Below are positions 51,602 through 59,540 of a stretch of 64,000 nucleotides of DNA, piece after piece (position 1 is the first letter of the stretch; each line of letters begins with the position of its first letter). The notes under the pieces are model-generated. The model was not told the DNA's origin. It searched no databases and worked only from the letters and a program-made list of their open reading frames with translations. This DNA comes from Blastococcus sp. PRF04-17 (GTDB taxonomy: Bacteria > Actinomycetota > Actinomycetes > Mycobacteriales > Geodermatophilaceae), in assembly GCF_023016265.1 (NCBI RefSeq), contig NZ_CP095412.1, forward strand, positions 372,001 through 436,000, in the 5' to 3' direction. Both the position numbers and the translations under genes were made by a program.

Positions 51602-52758
51602 CGGACCTCGATCTCCTCGCGGGCCTGGGACGAGGCCTGGCCGGTCACCGAGTCGGCAGGTGCGTGGACGGTGGAGTCCTTGGCGCCGCCGGCGGCCGCG
51701 ACGAGCGATGCGTGCGTCGGCGCGTCCGGCACGTGCGCCGGCTTGAGCGCGGCGAACTCCTTGCGCAGGACCGGCACGACCTCCTCGCCGAGCAGGTCCA
51801 GCTGCTCGAGCACGGTCTTCAGCGGCAGGCCGGCATGGTCGATCAGGAACAGCTGGCGCTGGTAGTCGCCCACGTAGTCACGGAACCCGAGGGTGCGCTC
51901 GATGACCTGCTGGGGGCTGCCCACGGTCAACGGGGTCTGCTCGGTGAACTCCTCCAGCGACGGGCCGTGGCCGTAGACCGGCGCGACGTCGAAGTACGGG
52001 CGGAACTCCTCGACCGCGTCCTGCGACCTCTTGCGCATGAACACCTGCCCGCCGAGCCCGACGATCGCCTGGTCGGCGGCGCCGTGCCCGTAGTGCTCGA
52101 ACCGGCGGCGGTAGAACTCGACCATCCGCTGGGTGTGCTCCGGCGGCCAGAAGATGTGGTTGTGGAAGAAGCCGTCGCCGTAGTACGCGGCCTGCTCGGC
52201 GATCTGCGGGCTGCGGATCGAGCCGTGCCACACGAACGGCGGGACGTCGTCGAGTGGGCGCGGCGTCGACGTGAAGCCCTGCAGGGGAGTGCGGTACTTG
52301 CCCTCCCAGTTCACGACGTCCTCGCGCCACAGCCGGCGCAGCAGGGCGTAGTTCTCCACCGCCAGCTCGATGCCGTTGCGGATGTCCTGGCCGAACCACG
52401 GATAGACCGGGCCGGTGTTGCCGCGGCCCATCATCAGGTCGACCCGGCCGTCGGCCAGGTGCTGCAGCATCGCGTAGTCCTCGGCAATCTTCACCGGGTC
52501 GTTGGTGGTGATCAGCGTCGTGGACGTCGACAGCTGCAGTGTCGTGGTCCTCGCGGCGATCCAGGCGAGCGTGGTGGTGGGGGAGGAGGAGAAGAAGGGC
52601 GGGTTGTGGTGCTCGCCCAGGGCGAAGACGTCGAGTCCGACCTCCTCGGCCTTCTGCGCGATCGCGAGGACGGCCTTGATCCGCTCCGCCTCGGTCGGGG
52701 TGCGACCGGTGGTCGGGTCGGGGGTGATGTCGCTGACCGTGAAGATCCCGAACTGCAT
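51598..52758 (-). CDS. LLM-class flavin-dependent oxidoreductase (CE1758-type)
   Basis: 386-aa luciferase-like monooxygenase with a TIM-barrel fold using FMNH2 and O2. Seen: MQFGIFTVSDITPDPTTGRTP, DVFALGEHHNPPFFSSSP, DYAMLQHLADGRVDLMMGRGN and FVWHGSIRSPQIAEQAAYYGDG. The partner reductase overlaps downstream. The substrate is unknown; this pair is widely conserved in actinobacteria and often linked to MarR-type control. ATG 52758 with GGAG upstream is favoured over an earlier ATG (52788) lying inside the dyad at 52774-52791. Confidence 0.9.
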   Translation of the reverse strand: MQFGIFTVSDITPDPTTGRTPTEAERIKAVLAIAQKAEEVGLDVFALGEHHNPPFFSSSPTTTLAWIAARTTTLQLSTSTTLITTNDPVKIAEDYAMLQHLADGRVDLMMGRGNTGPVYPWFGQDIRNGIELAVENYALLRRLWREDVVNWEGKYRTPLQGFTSTPRPLDDVPPFVWHGSIRSPQIAEQAAYYGDGFFHNHIFWPPEHTQRMVEFYRRRFEHYGHGAADQAIVGLGGQVFMRKRSQDAVEEFRPYFDVAPVYGHGPSLEEFTEQTPLTVGSPQQVIERTLGFRDYVGDYQRQLFLIDHAGLPLKTVLEQLDLLGEEVVPVLRKEFAALKPAHVPDAPTHASLVAAAGGAKDSTVHAPADSVTGQASSQAREEIEVR

Positions 52759-52773
52759 GTCCGTCTCCGTTGC

Positions 52774-52791
52774 TAGTTGAGAGTGCAACTA
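52774..52791. promoter_or_regulatory. Operator-like dyad TAGTTG-N6-CAACTA
   Basis: Perfect 6-bp arms, 15 bases upstream of the LLM oxidoreductase start. AGTTG/CAACT half-sites with short spacing are typical of MarR-family operators. Its overlap with the probable promoter and leader suggests repression. No MarR gene is in the window. Confidence 0.6.
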
Positions 52792-53109
52792 CCTGCTCCC
52801 GACAACACGGGCACCCCTCGCCGTATGCCCGACCGCCCGGGCCGTCACTCCCGACGGGCGGGGACCCTCCCGGCCGGATGCGGGTCGGTGCCGCTCCGTC
52901 CGGCGTGCCCTTCCGTGCACGGGCGCCGCGGCCGCGCCCGGACACCCGAGATCGACGACGGTGCGTAGCGGATCTGGCACAGCGCGACGAACTACGCCGG
53001 TGCCACTTCACGGTCTGGTCACGGAGCCGTCCCGCCGTCCCCGGTTCTGGCACTGTCCGAACCGGAACCGCGGAACGGGCGTGTAACGAGCCAGGGGGAC
53101 GGAGTGGGG
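52792..53109. other. Divergent promoter region without a gene
   Basis: Gap between the LLM oxidoreductase and the DivIVA-like gene. Small open frames exist on both strands but are Arg/Pro/Gly-rich and lack ribosome sites. Near the right end CGGAAC repeats (about 53062-53076) precede TGTAAC (53082-53087), a possible -10 for the DivIVA-like gene. Nothing else is evident. Confidence 0.5.
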
Positions 53110-54003
53110 ATGTCTCGGCGTGCGACGGGCAGCGACGTGGGCGAGGGCGAGGTCGCGGGTCAGCCTAACTTCACCGGCGACCTGGACGAGTTGCTGGATC
53201 TGCGCCCGGTGTTCCGCACGCGGCCGCGAGGGTACGACCGCCTGCAGGTGGACAACTACGCGGCCTGGGCGGAGTCGGAGCTGGCGACCGCTCGTCGGCA
53301 GATCGACCACCTGCTGAGCCGTTTCGGCGCCTGCTCCGCCGAGCTGGAGATCTCCCGTCGGCTGCTGGCCGAGGCGCCGCGCGGCCGCGAGGTCTACCCC
53401 GTCTCGGAGCGGGTGGAGGAGATGATGCGGCTGGCCTCCGAGGAGGCGGCCGCGCTGACCGAGGCCGGCGCGCGGGAGGCGGAGCAGATCCTCGCCGAGG
53501 CCCGCGTCGAGGCCGACGCCCGGCTGCGCAAGGCGCACGAGATCAAGGAGCTGGCCGTCGCCTCGGCCGACGAACTGCTCGAGCACGCCCGGCGGGAGCG
53601 CGCGGCGGCCGCCGCCCAGGTCGACCGGGCCCGGTCGGAGGCCGAGGAGATCCTGGCGGCCGCGGCCCAGGAGCGGCAGCGCCTGGACGACGAGGCCGCT
53701 CAGGCGCGCGAACGCGCCGACCGGGCGGCCACCGAGCACCTGCTCGCGGTGCAGCAGCAGGTCGACAACCTGCGCCGCCAGCGGGACGAGGCGCGCCAGA
53801 TGCTGCGCCGACTGACCGATCAGATCGGGGAGGCCATCAAGGCGGTGCTGGGCACCCTGCCCGAGGCGCCGCCCGCCCCCGCGGCGCCCGAACTTCGGTC
53901 GGTGCGGATGGTCGACAACATCGTGGCCGACGACCGCACTCCCGAGGAGGCGCCGGACGAGCGGGTCCTCCGGACCGGCCGTCCGCAGCCGGTGCCGTCC
54001 TGA
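53110..54003 (+). CDS. DivIVA/coiled-coil protein
   Basis: 297-aa protein. An N-terminal DivIVA-like module (about 35-85, FRTRPRGYDRLQVDNYAAWAE) precedes a long coiled coil (about 105-250) of Ala/Glu/Arg heptads (EEAAALTEAGAREAEQILAE) and a Pro-rich tail. DivIVA-family proteins bind curved membranes and organise polar growth or division; this one is a paralogue type rather than Wag31. ATG 53110 with GGAG 5 bases upstream; GTG 53104 is an alternative with AGGGGG. The universal stress protein gene follows after 58 bases. Confidence 0.8.
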   Translation: MSRRATGSDVGEGEVAGQPNFTGDLDELLDLRPVFRTRPRGYDRLQVDNYAAWAESELATARRQIDHLLSRFGACSAELEISRRLLAEAPRGREVYPVSERVEEMMRLASEEAAALTEAGAREAEQILAEARVEADARLRKAHEIKELAVASADELLEHARRERAAAAAQVDRARSEAEEILAAAAQERQRLDDEAAQARERADRAATEHLLAVQQQVDNLRRQRDEARQMLRRLTDQIGEAIKAVLGTLPEAPPAPAAPELRSVRMVDNIVADDRTPEEAPDERVLRTGRPQPVPS

Positions 54004-54061
54004 CCGGCCAGGAGGGGTGAGAAGCTTCCCCCGAAGCGCAGGCGCCGAGGAGGAGGCAGCA

Positions 54062-54571
54062 GTGGACGACGTCGTTGAGGTCGTGCGGGTCGAGGGCGGC
54101 ATCGTCGTGGGACACGACGGCTCGAAGTGCGCACAGGACGCGCTGGTGTGGGCTGCCCGCCTGGCCCGCCGGGCCGACATCGAGCTCCACGTGGTCCGGG
54201 CCTGGGCGATGATGACCGCCCCGCAGCCGAGCAGCTGGTCGCCCGGCTACGTGCCGCCGCTGCCCGAGTGGGAGCAGGCCGTCCTCGACGAGCTGACCAG
54301 GCACGTGAAGGCCGCTCGGCTCGACCCGGCCGTGCGGGTCAACTGCCACGTCGTGCACGACAAGCCGGCCGCGGGCCTGCTCGCCGCCTCCGAGGGCGCC
54401 AACCTGCTGGTGGTCGGCGCCCGCGGCCGCGGCGGCTTCCGTGGGCTGCTGCTCGGCTCCACCAGTGACCAGCTGGTGCACCACGCCGCCTGCCCCGTCA
54501 CCGTCGTCCGCACCGGTGCGACCGGTCGGGAGATCGACGCCGCTTCCGGGAGCGCTGTCGCGACCGAGTGA
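54062..54571 (+). CDS. Universal stress protein (UspA family)
   Basis: 169-aa single Usp domain. GGIVVGHDGSKCAQDALVWAARLA begins the fold, and VVGARGRGGFRGLLLGSTSDQLVHHAACPVTVVR is the ATP-binding GxxGxxG..GS motif region with the end strand, showing G-2x-G-9x-G-S spacing, so ATP binding is likely. The 45 residues around ADIELHVVRAWAMM fit the family. GTG 54062 is preceded by GAGGAGGCAGCA, a strong ribosome site. Co-directional with the DivIVA-like gene; convergent to the TetR gene with a 19-bp gap. Confidence 0.92.
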   Translation: MDDVVEVVRVEGGIVVGHDGSKCAQDALVWAARLARRADIELHVVRAWAMMTAPQPSSWSPGYVPPLPEWEQAVLDELTRHVKAARLDPAVRVNCHVVHDKPAAGLLAASEGANLLVVGARGRGGFRGLLLGSTSDQLVHHAACPVTVVRTGATGREIDAASGSAVATE

Positions 54572-54590
54572 GACCCGGCTCGCCCCGGGC

Positions 54591-55238
54591 TCAGTCGGCC
54601 GGTGCCGCGCCGTAGACGGCGCGCAGCCACACTTCGAGCAGGACGTCGACCACGTCGTCCTCGGCGACGGCCGGGCCGTCGCCGCTGAACGTCGCGTACA
54701 GGACGCGCTCGTTCATCGAGTTGAGGACCACGGCCAGATCCCGGGCCGGGGGACCGGGCGGCGCAGCCCCCCGGGCGCGCTCGGCCTCCACGACGACCGC
54801 GCACCGCTCGACCCAGTTCTCGAAGACGCGCGCCCACAGTTCGCGGATCTCGCGATTGGTCGGCCGGGCCTCGGCCCACGCCAGGGTGAGCGGCCGGTGC
54901 GCCCGGAACGTCGCGAAGTACGCGGCGATCGCCCGGCGCCAGGCCTCCCGCGGGCCGGCGGCCGGCCGGCTGAAGGCGTCGCGCATCGCGGCGTCGGCCT
55001 CGGCCACCACCCGGTCCAGCAGGGTCAGCAGGACGTCGTCCTTCGACGCGAAGTAGAAGTAGAAGGTGGGCCGGGAGATGCCGGCGCCGCGCGCGAGGTC
55101 GTCGACCGAGACGGCGCTCAGCGGGCGCTCGGCCAGCAGCCGCTCGGCGGTCGCGAGGATCGCCAGCTCGCGATCGTCTCCCGACGGGCGGGAGGCACGG
55201 CGTCCGCGCACGGACGGCTCGCCGGCAGGGGTTCGCAC
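54591..55238 (-). CDS. EthR-like TetR-family repressor
   Basis: 215-aa TetR regulator. The helix-turn-helix spans about 40-68 (VSVDDLARGAGISRPTFYFYF), then the long-helix ligand domain with HRPLTLAWAEARPTNREIRELW and VLYATFSGDGPAVAEDDVVDVLLEVWLRAVYG, recognisably EthR-like. In mycobacteria EthR represses ethA, and here an EthA-like monooxygenase is divergent across 139 bp. No Shine-Dalgarno precedes GTG 55238, but TATCCT (reading leftward, 55251-55246) ends 7 bases before it, so the message is probably leaderless. Confidence 0.88.
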   Translation of the reverse strand: MRTPAGEPSVRGRRASRPSGDDRELAILATAERLLAERPLSAVSVDDLARGAGISRPTFYFYFASKDDVLLTLLDRVVAEADAAMRDAFSRPAAGPREAWRRAIAAYFATFRAHRPLTLAWAEARPTNREIRELWARVFENWVERCAVVVEAERARGAAPPGPPARDLAVVLNSMNERVLYATFSGDGPAVAEDDVVDVLLEVWLRAVYGAAPAD

Positions 55239-55267
55239 GTGACGCAGGATACGTCTCGGAGCGCGTG

Positions 55268-55310
55268 TCTCGACACCGTGTTGACTCGTTCGACAGGGTG
55301 TCGATAACGT
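55268..55310. promoter_or_regulatory. Operator dyad over the monooxygenase promoter
   Basis: Imperfect dyad: 55268-55285 pairs with 55289-55306 at 14 of 18 positions, half site TCGACACCxTGTxGA. It covers TTGACT (55281-55286), an 18-base spacer and TAACGT (55305-55310), a near-canonical promoter for the monooxygenase. Its GTGTCGATA and GTTGAC elements resemble those in the mycobacterial ethA-ethR intergenic site as I remember it. Confidence 0.65.
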
Positions 55311-55377
55311 CGCTGCAGCAGAGTTCCGCGGCAGCGCCCGCCACGCCGGCCCCCGGCCAGACCCCTGGAGTGCGCAC

Positions 55378-56874
55378 ATGGCACCGGAGCAGCCCGACGT
55401 CCAGCACGTCGACGTCCTCGTCGTCGGAGCCGGGCTGTCCGGTATCGGCGCGGCCTGCCACCTGCAGGACGAGTGCCCGGGCAAGAGCTACCTGATCCTC
55501 GAGTCCCGCGGGGCGATCGGCGGGACCTGGGACCTGTTCCGCTATCCCGGCATCAGGTCGGACTCGGACATGTTCACCCTCGGCTACGCCTTCCGGCCGT
55601 GGAAGGACTCGAAGGCCATCGCCGACGGCGCGGCGATCCGCTCCTACATCCAGGAGACCGCCCGCGAGCACGGGGTCGAGGCGAAGATCCGCTTCCACCA
55701 CCAGGTGCTGTCGGCCGACTGGTCGAGCGCGGACGCCCGCTGGACGGTGACCGCCCGCCGCACCGACACCGGTGCGACGGTCCGGTTCACCTGCTCGTGG
55801 CTGACGGTCTGCTCCGGCTACTACCGCTACGACGAGGGTTTCCGCCCGGAGTTCCCGGGTGAGGAGCGCTTTCCCGGCCAGGTCATCCATCCGCAGCACT
55901 GGCCGGAGGACTTCGACGCCACCGGCAAGCGGATCGTCGTGATCGGCAGCGGCGCGACGGCGGTGACCCTGGTCCCGAACCTGGCCGGGGCCGCCGAGCA
56001 CGTCACCATGCTCCAGCGGACGCCGAGCTACGTGATGACGCTGCCCGGCCGCGACCCGCTGGCCCGGTTCCTGCGGGACAAGCTGCCGGAGAAGCTCGCC
56101 TATCCGATCGTGCGGTGGAAGAACGTCCTGCTCTCGACCGCCTTCTACCAGTTCAGCCAGCGCTTCCCGAAGGCCGCGAGGAAGCTGCTGCACCGGCTCA
56201 CCCAGAAGCAGCTGCCCGGCGTCGACGTGGGCACCCACTTCAACCCGCCGTACGACCCGTGGGACCAGCGGCTGTGTCTCGTGCCGGACGGCGACCTGTT
56301 CCGCAGCCTCCGCCGCGGCGACGCCTCGATCGTCACCGGCCGGATCAGGACCTTCACCGAGAAGGGCATCGAGCTGGAGTCGGGGGAGCACCTCGACGCC
56401 GACGTGATCGTGACCGCGACCGGTCTGAACCTGCTGCCGATCGGCGGCATGACGCTCTGCCGGGACGGCCGGCCGGTCGACCTGTCGGAGACCGTCTCCT
56501 ACAAGGGGATGATGATCTCCGGCGTGCCCAACTTCTCCATGGTCATCGGTTACACGAACGCCTCGTGGACGCTCAAGGCAGACCTGGTCAACCGCTACGT
56601 GTGCCGGCTGCTCAACCACATGGACGCCGAGGGCTACGTCGCGGCCACGCCCGTGGCGCCGCCGGAGGGTGCCGACCAGCCGTTCCTGGACCTCGCGTCC
56701 GGGTACGTGCAGCGCAGCCTGACGCAGCTGCCCAAGCAGGGCCGCCGCAAGCCGTGGCGGCTGCACCAGAACTACATCCGCGACGTCCAGCTCATGCGGC
56801 GGGGCTCGCTCGAGGACGAGGGCATGACCTTCTCGCGGGGCGTGCCGACCACGACGGAGAAGGCGGTCGCGTGA
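55378..56874 (+). CDS. EthA-like flavin monooxygenase (Baeyer-Villiger type)
   Basis: 498-aa class B monooxygenase using FAD and NADPH. VVGAGLSGIGAACHLQ is the FAD Rossmann motif; FPGQVIHPQHWP (165-176) is the Baeyer-Villiger fingerprint FxGxxxHxxxWP; VVIGSGATAVTLVPNLA is the NADPH site; DVIVTATGLN is the late ATG motif. WRLHQNYIRDVQLMR resembles the C-terminus of EthA-like enzymes. Probable reactions are ketone-to-ester or sulfur oxidation; the native substrate is unknown. ATG 55378, with an SDR gene overlapping the stop, so the alcohol/ketone pair likely works in one pathway. Confidence 0.9.
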   Translation: MAPEQPDVQHVDVLVVGAGLSGIGAACHLQDECPGKSYLILESRGAIGGTWDLFRYPGIRSDSDMFTLGYAFRPWKDSKAIADGAAIRSYIQETAREHGVEAKIRFHHQVLSADWSSADARWTVTARRTDTGATVRFTCSWLTVCSGYYRYDEGFRPEFPGEERFPGQVIHPQHWPEDFDATGKRIVVIGSGATAVTLVPNLAGAAEHVTMLQRTPSYVMTLPGRDPLARFLRDKLPEKLAYPIVRWKNVLLSTAFYQFSQRFPKAARKLLHRLTQKQLPGVDVGTHFNPPYDPWDQRLCLVPDGDLFRSLRRGDASIVTGRIRTFTEKGIELESGEHLDADVIVTATGLNLLPIGGMTLCRDGRPVDLSETVSYKGMMISGVPNFSMVIGYTNASWTLKADLVNRYVCRLLNHMDAEGYVAATPVAPPEGADQPFLDLASGYVQRSLTQLPKQGRRKPWRLHQNYIRDVQLMRRGSLEDEGMTFSRGVPTTTEKAVA

Positions 56875-57713
56875 TGCAGCCCTACCAGTTCGCCGGCGGC
56901 ACGGCCGTCGTCACCGGAGCAGCCAGCGGCATCGGCGAGGCACTCGCCGTCCAGCTGGCCGCGCGCGGCAGCAACCTGGTCCTGGTCGACCGCGACAAGG
57001 ACCGGCTCGGCGACGTCGCCGACCGGCTCCGGGCCGCACACCCGGGCCTCGGCCTCGCCACGCACGTGGCCGACCTCTCCGACGACGCGGCCACCGACGC
57101 GCTGGCCGCGACGCTCGCCGCCGAGCACCCGGAGACCACGCTGCTGGTCAACAACGCCGGCGTCGCGCTGGGCGGGCGGCTGGACCAGGTGACGCTCGAG
57201 GACTTCGACTGGGTCATGTCGGTCAACTTCCGCAGCGTCGTCCGGCTGACCCACGCGTTCGTGCCGGTGCTCAAGTCGCACCCCGGCTCGCACGTGGTCA
57301 ACGTGTCCAGCGTCTTCGGCATCTTCGCCCCGGCCGGCCAGGCGGCGTACGCGGCCTCGAAGTTCGCCGTCCGCGGGTTCTCGGAGGCCGTGCGGCACGA
57401 ACTGGCCGAGGACCGCGTCGGCGTCACCGTCGTCCACCCCGGTGGGATCAGGACCCGCATCGCCGAGAGCGCCCGGGTCGGCTCCGGCGTCTCCCGCGAG
57501 GAGTACGAGCAGGGGCAGCGGCAGTTCAAGAAGCTGCTGTCGATCCCGCCCGAGGACGCCGCCGCGCAGATCATGACCGCGATCGAGAAGCGCCGGCCGC
57601 GGCTGCTCATCGGCTGGAGCGCCCGGGTGCCCGACGTCCTGGTCCGGCTGATGCCCGGGTCGTACTGGAAGCTGATCGCCAAGCGCGCCGCGCCCCCGAA
57701 GCCCGCGGGCTGA
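56874..57713 (+). CDS. Short-chain dehydrogenase downstream of the monooxygenase
   Basis: 279-aa classical SDR. TGAASGIG (about 14-21), NNAGVALGG, NVSSVFG and YAASKFAVRGF supply the cofactor motif and the Ser-Tyr-Lys catalytic set; VHPGGIRTRI and a C-terminal PDVLVRLMPGSYWKLIAKR amphipathic/hydrophobic end fit the acyl/ketone-reductase group associated with mycobacterial-type lipid metabolism. The ATG shares its A with the preceding TGA stop (GTG 56871 is an alternative), so it is coupled with the monooxygenase and likely produces or consumes its carbonyl substrate. Confidence 0.9.
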   Translation: MQPYQFAGGTAVVTGAASGIGEALAVQLAARGSNLVLVDRDKDRLGDVADRLRAAHPGLGLATHVADLSDDAATDALAATLAAEHPETTLLVNNAGVALGGRLDQVTLEDFDWVMSVNFRSVVRLTHAFVPVLKSHPGSHVVNVSSVFGIFAPAGQAAYAASKFAVRGFSEAVRHELAEDRVGVTVVHPGGIRTRIAESARVGSGVSREEYEQGQRQFKKLLSIPPEDAAAQIMTAIEKRRPRLLIGWSARVPDVLVRLMPGSYWKLIAKRAAPPKPAG

Positions 57714-57723
57714 GCTGACCGGC

Positions 57724-58365
57724 GTGGCCGACGTCCCGGCGGAGTTCGTCCGTGCGCACACCCGGCCGGCGCGTCCCTCGCTCGTGCCCGAGGTGACGCT
57801 GCTCGTCGCGGACGACGTCGTCGCGCTCTGGGAGGCGATGGAGCAGGGGCAGGTCGACCCGGGCTCGGATCCTCCGTTCTGGGCGGCCGCGTGGCCGGGC
57901 GGCCAGGCGCTGGCCCGCTACGTGCTCGACCACCCGGACGTCGTCGCCGGGCGGACCGTGCTCGACCTCGGGGCGGGCAGCGGCCTGGTCGCGGTGGCGG
58001 CCGCTCTGGCCGGCGCGGCGCGGGTGGTCGCCAGCGACGTCGACCCGTACGCGCAGACCGCGGTGGTGGTGAACGCGGAGGAGAACGGGGTCGGGCCGTT
58101 CACCGTCGCCGGCGACGTCCTGGACGCCGACCCCGACCCGGAGCTGGAGGTCGTCCTGGCCGGAGACGTCTGCTACGACCGCGAGATGACCGCGCGGGTG
58201 CTGCCCTACCTCGGGCGTGCATGGCTCGGTGGAGCGTCGGTCTTCCTGGGCGACCCGGGCCGGGCCTACGTGCCGCGCGAGGGGCTCGTGTCCGTGGCGG
58301 AGTACGAGGTGCCGGACGTCGAGGGCCCGCCGGCCCGCCGGACGACCGTCTGGCGTCTTCCCTGA
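57724..58365 (+). CDS. Class I methyltransferase (ETFB-lysine/nicotinamide-type)
   Basis: 213-aa methyltransferase. PFWAAAWPGGQALARYVLDHP is typical of the METTL20/ETFB-lysine methyltransferase-like and nicotinamide N-methylase group; TVLDLGAGSGLVAVAAALAGA is SAM motif I; VVASDVDPYA follows; VLAGDVCYD replaces the usual catalytic loop. A protein-lysine methyltransferase is therefore possible. GTG 57724 lies 10 bases after the SDR stop, so it may be the last gene of that transcript. Substrate not determined. Confidence 0.82.
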   Translation: MADVPAEFVRAHTRPARPSLVPEVTLLVADDVVALWEAMEQGQVDPGSDPPFWAAAWPGGQALARYVLDHPDVVAGRTVLDLGAGSGLVAVAAALAGAARVVASDVDPYAQTAVVVNAEENGVGPFTVAGDVLDADPDPELEVVLAGDVCYDREMTARVLPYLGRAWLGGASVFLGDPGRAYVPREGLVSVAEYEVPDVEGPPARRTTVWRLP

Positions 58366-58490
58366 GCCGGGCGCGAGATGGATCACGGTCGCCGTCCTGG
58401 TCCCGGCATTGTCACGGCCCGATAACGACGGTTAGCGTGAGTCCCGTCCGGCCGGCCCGCACATCCCCAGCCGGGGAGACCGCGCCGGGC

Positions 58491-58650
58491 GCCGCCGAGT
58501 CGCCCGCAGCTCCGAACAGCACCACGCACCTGGAGCGAGGGTGAGCCGGGGACCCACCGCAGTACTGGGGTGAATCGGGCCGTGAGCCACTCGCTCACGG
58601 CCGGTAGGGCTGCTTCCCGCCCGAATCCGTCAGCTAACTCGGTAGGCGGC
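58491..58650 (+). ncRNA. Cyclic di-AMP (ydaO/yuaA) riboswitch
   Basis: Upstream of the transglycosylase the leader carries the conserved elements of this class: GGGGTGAATCGGGCC (58568-58582), TAGGGCTGCTTCCCGCC and CGAATCCGTCAGCTAAC (58622-58638), then GGTAGGCGGC closing with the start (GCCGCCGAGT at 58491 pairs with ACTCGGTAGGCGGC). The variable hairpin CGTGAGCCACTCGCTCACGG (58581-58600) sits in the expected place. In actinobacteria this riboswitch commonly sits before rpf-like and other wall-hydrolase genes, where c-di-AMP binding switches expression off. Confidence 0.9.
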
Positions 58651-58669
58651 ACACGGAAGAAACGGCTTC

Positions 58670-59443
58670 ATGAATCTGCGTTCCCGCACGTCCCTGCACG
58701 CCCTCCGCCGTTCCGCCTCGCGCCCGCCGCTGTCCGGTCGCCGTCCCGCCCTGTACCTGGGAGTGGCCGCTTCCGGCGCCCTCATGGTCAGCGTCCTCAC
58801 CGCCGGTGCGCCCGCCGAGGCCGATCCCCAGCTGAAGTCGGTCAGCATCGCCGAGCAGCTCGGCATCCCGGCCGGGTCGCCGGCGCCGCTCGCCGCCGAG
58901 GAGGCCGTGCGGCCGCTCGAGCAGCTGGCCGCCAGCCGCAGCGAGCGCGAGGACGCGCGCACCGCCGCCGCGCAGGCCCAGGCCGCCGCCGACCGGGCCG
59001 AGCGGGACCGCATCGCGGCGGAGGAGGCAGCCCGCAAGGCCGCGGCCGAGAAGGCCGCCGCCGAGGCCGCCGCTGCCGAGGCCGCCCGCCGCGCCGAGGC
59101 CGAGGCCGCCGCGGCAGGTCCGGGCCGGGGCACCAGCGCACCGGTGGCTCCCTCCGGCTCGTACCAGGACTACGCCATGCAGAAGCTCGGGGGCAGCGGC
59201 AGCGAGTTCAGCTGCCTGGAGAACCTGTGGGGCAAGGAGAGCGGCTGGAACCCGAACGCGCAGAACCCGACGAGCACCGCGTACGGGATCCCGCAGTTCC
59301 TCGACTCCACCTGGGCCGGCACGGGCATCGCGAAGACGTCGGACGGCTACCGGCAGATCGACGCCGGGCTGATCTACATCGAGCAGCGCTACGGCTCGCC
59401 CTGCGCCGCATGGGGCCACTCGCAGGCCCACAACTGGTACTGA
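58670..59443 (+). CDS. Secreted transglycosylase (Rpf/SLT-like), riboswitch-controlled
   Basis: 257-aa secreted wall hydrolase. Signal segment about 27-52 (PALYLGVAASGALMVSVLTA, cleavage after PAEA); an Ala/Glu/Arg coiled coil (about 85-148); catalytic domain (about 160-257) with LWGKESGWNPNAQNPTSTAY, where Glu190 is the expected acid, followed by GIPQFLDSTWAGTG. These residues match soluble lytic transglycosylase-type domains related to Rpf. It cleaves peptidoglycan during growth or resuscitation. ATG 58670 lies 20 bases after the c-di-AMP riboswitch, and ACGGAAGAAA precedes it. A weak AGG/CCCCCT hairpin follows (about 59446-59500). Confidence 0.9.
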   Translation: MNLRSRTSLHALRRSASRPPLSGRRPALYLGVAASGALMVSVLTAGAPAEADPQLKSVSIAEQLGIPAGSPAPLAAEEAVRPLEQLAASRSEREDARTAAAQAQAAADRAERDRIAAEEAARKAAAEKAAAEAAAAEAARRAEAEAAAAGPGRGTSAPVAPSGSYQDYAMQKLGGSGSEFSCLENLWGKESGWNPNAQNPTSTAYGIPQFLDSTWAGTGIAKTSDGYRQIDAGLIYIEQRYGSPCAAWGHSQAHNWY

Positions 59444-59540
59444 GAAAGGACCCCCTTCCCCCACCGCTCGCACGCTCGCGACGGGACCCTGCAGGGGGCC
59501 TGACGTGCACTCGACCCCGGTAGCGGGGTAGGGGCGGCCG

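Noticed and set aside
54247-56766. 839-aa minus-strand open frame
   Set aside because: Shadow of the universal stress protein and monooxygenase genes; only its 54591-55238 neighbourhood is coding, in a different frame (TetR).
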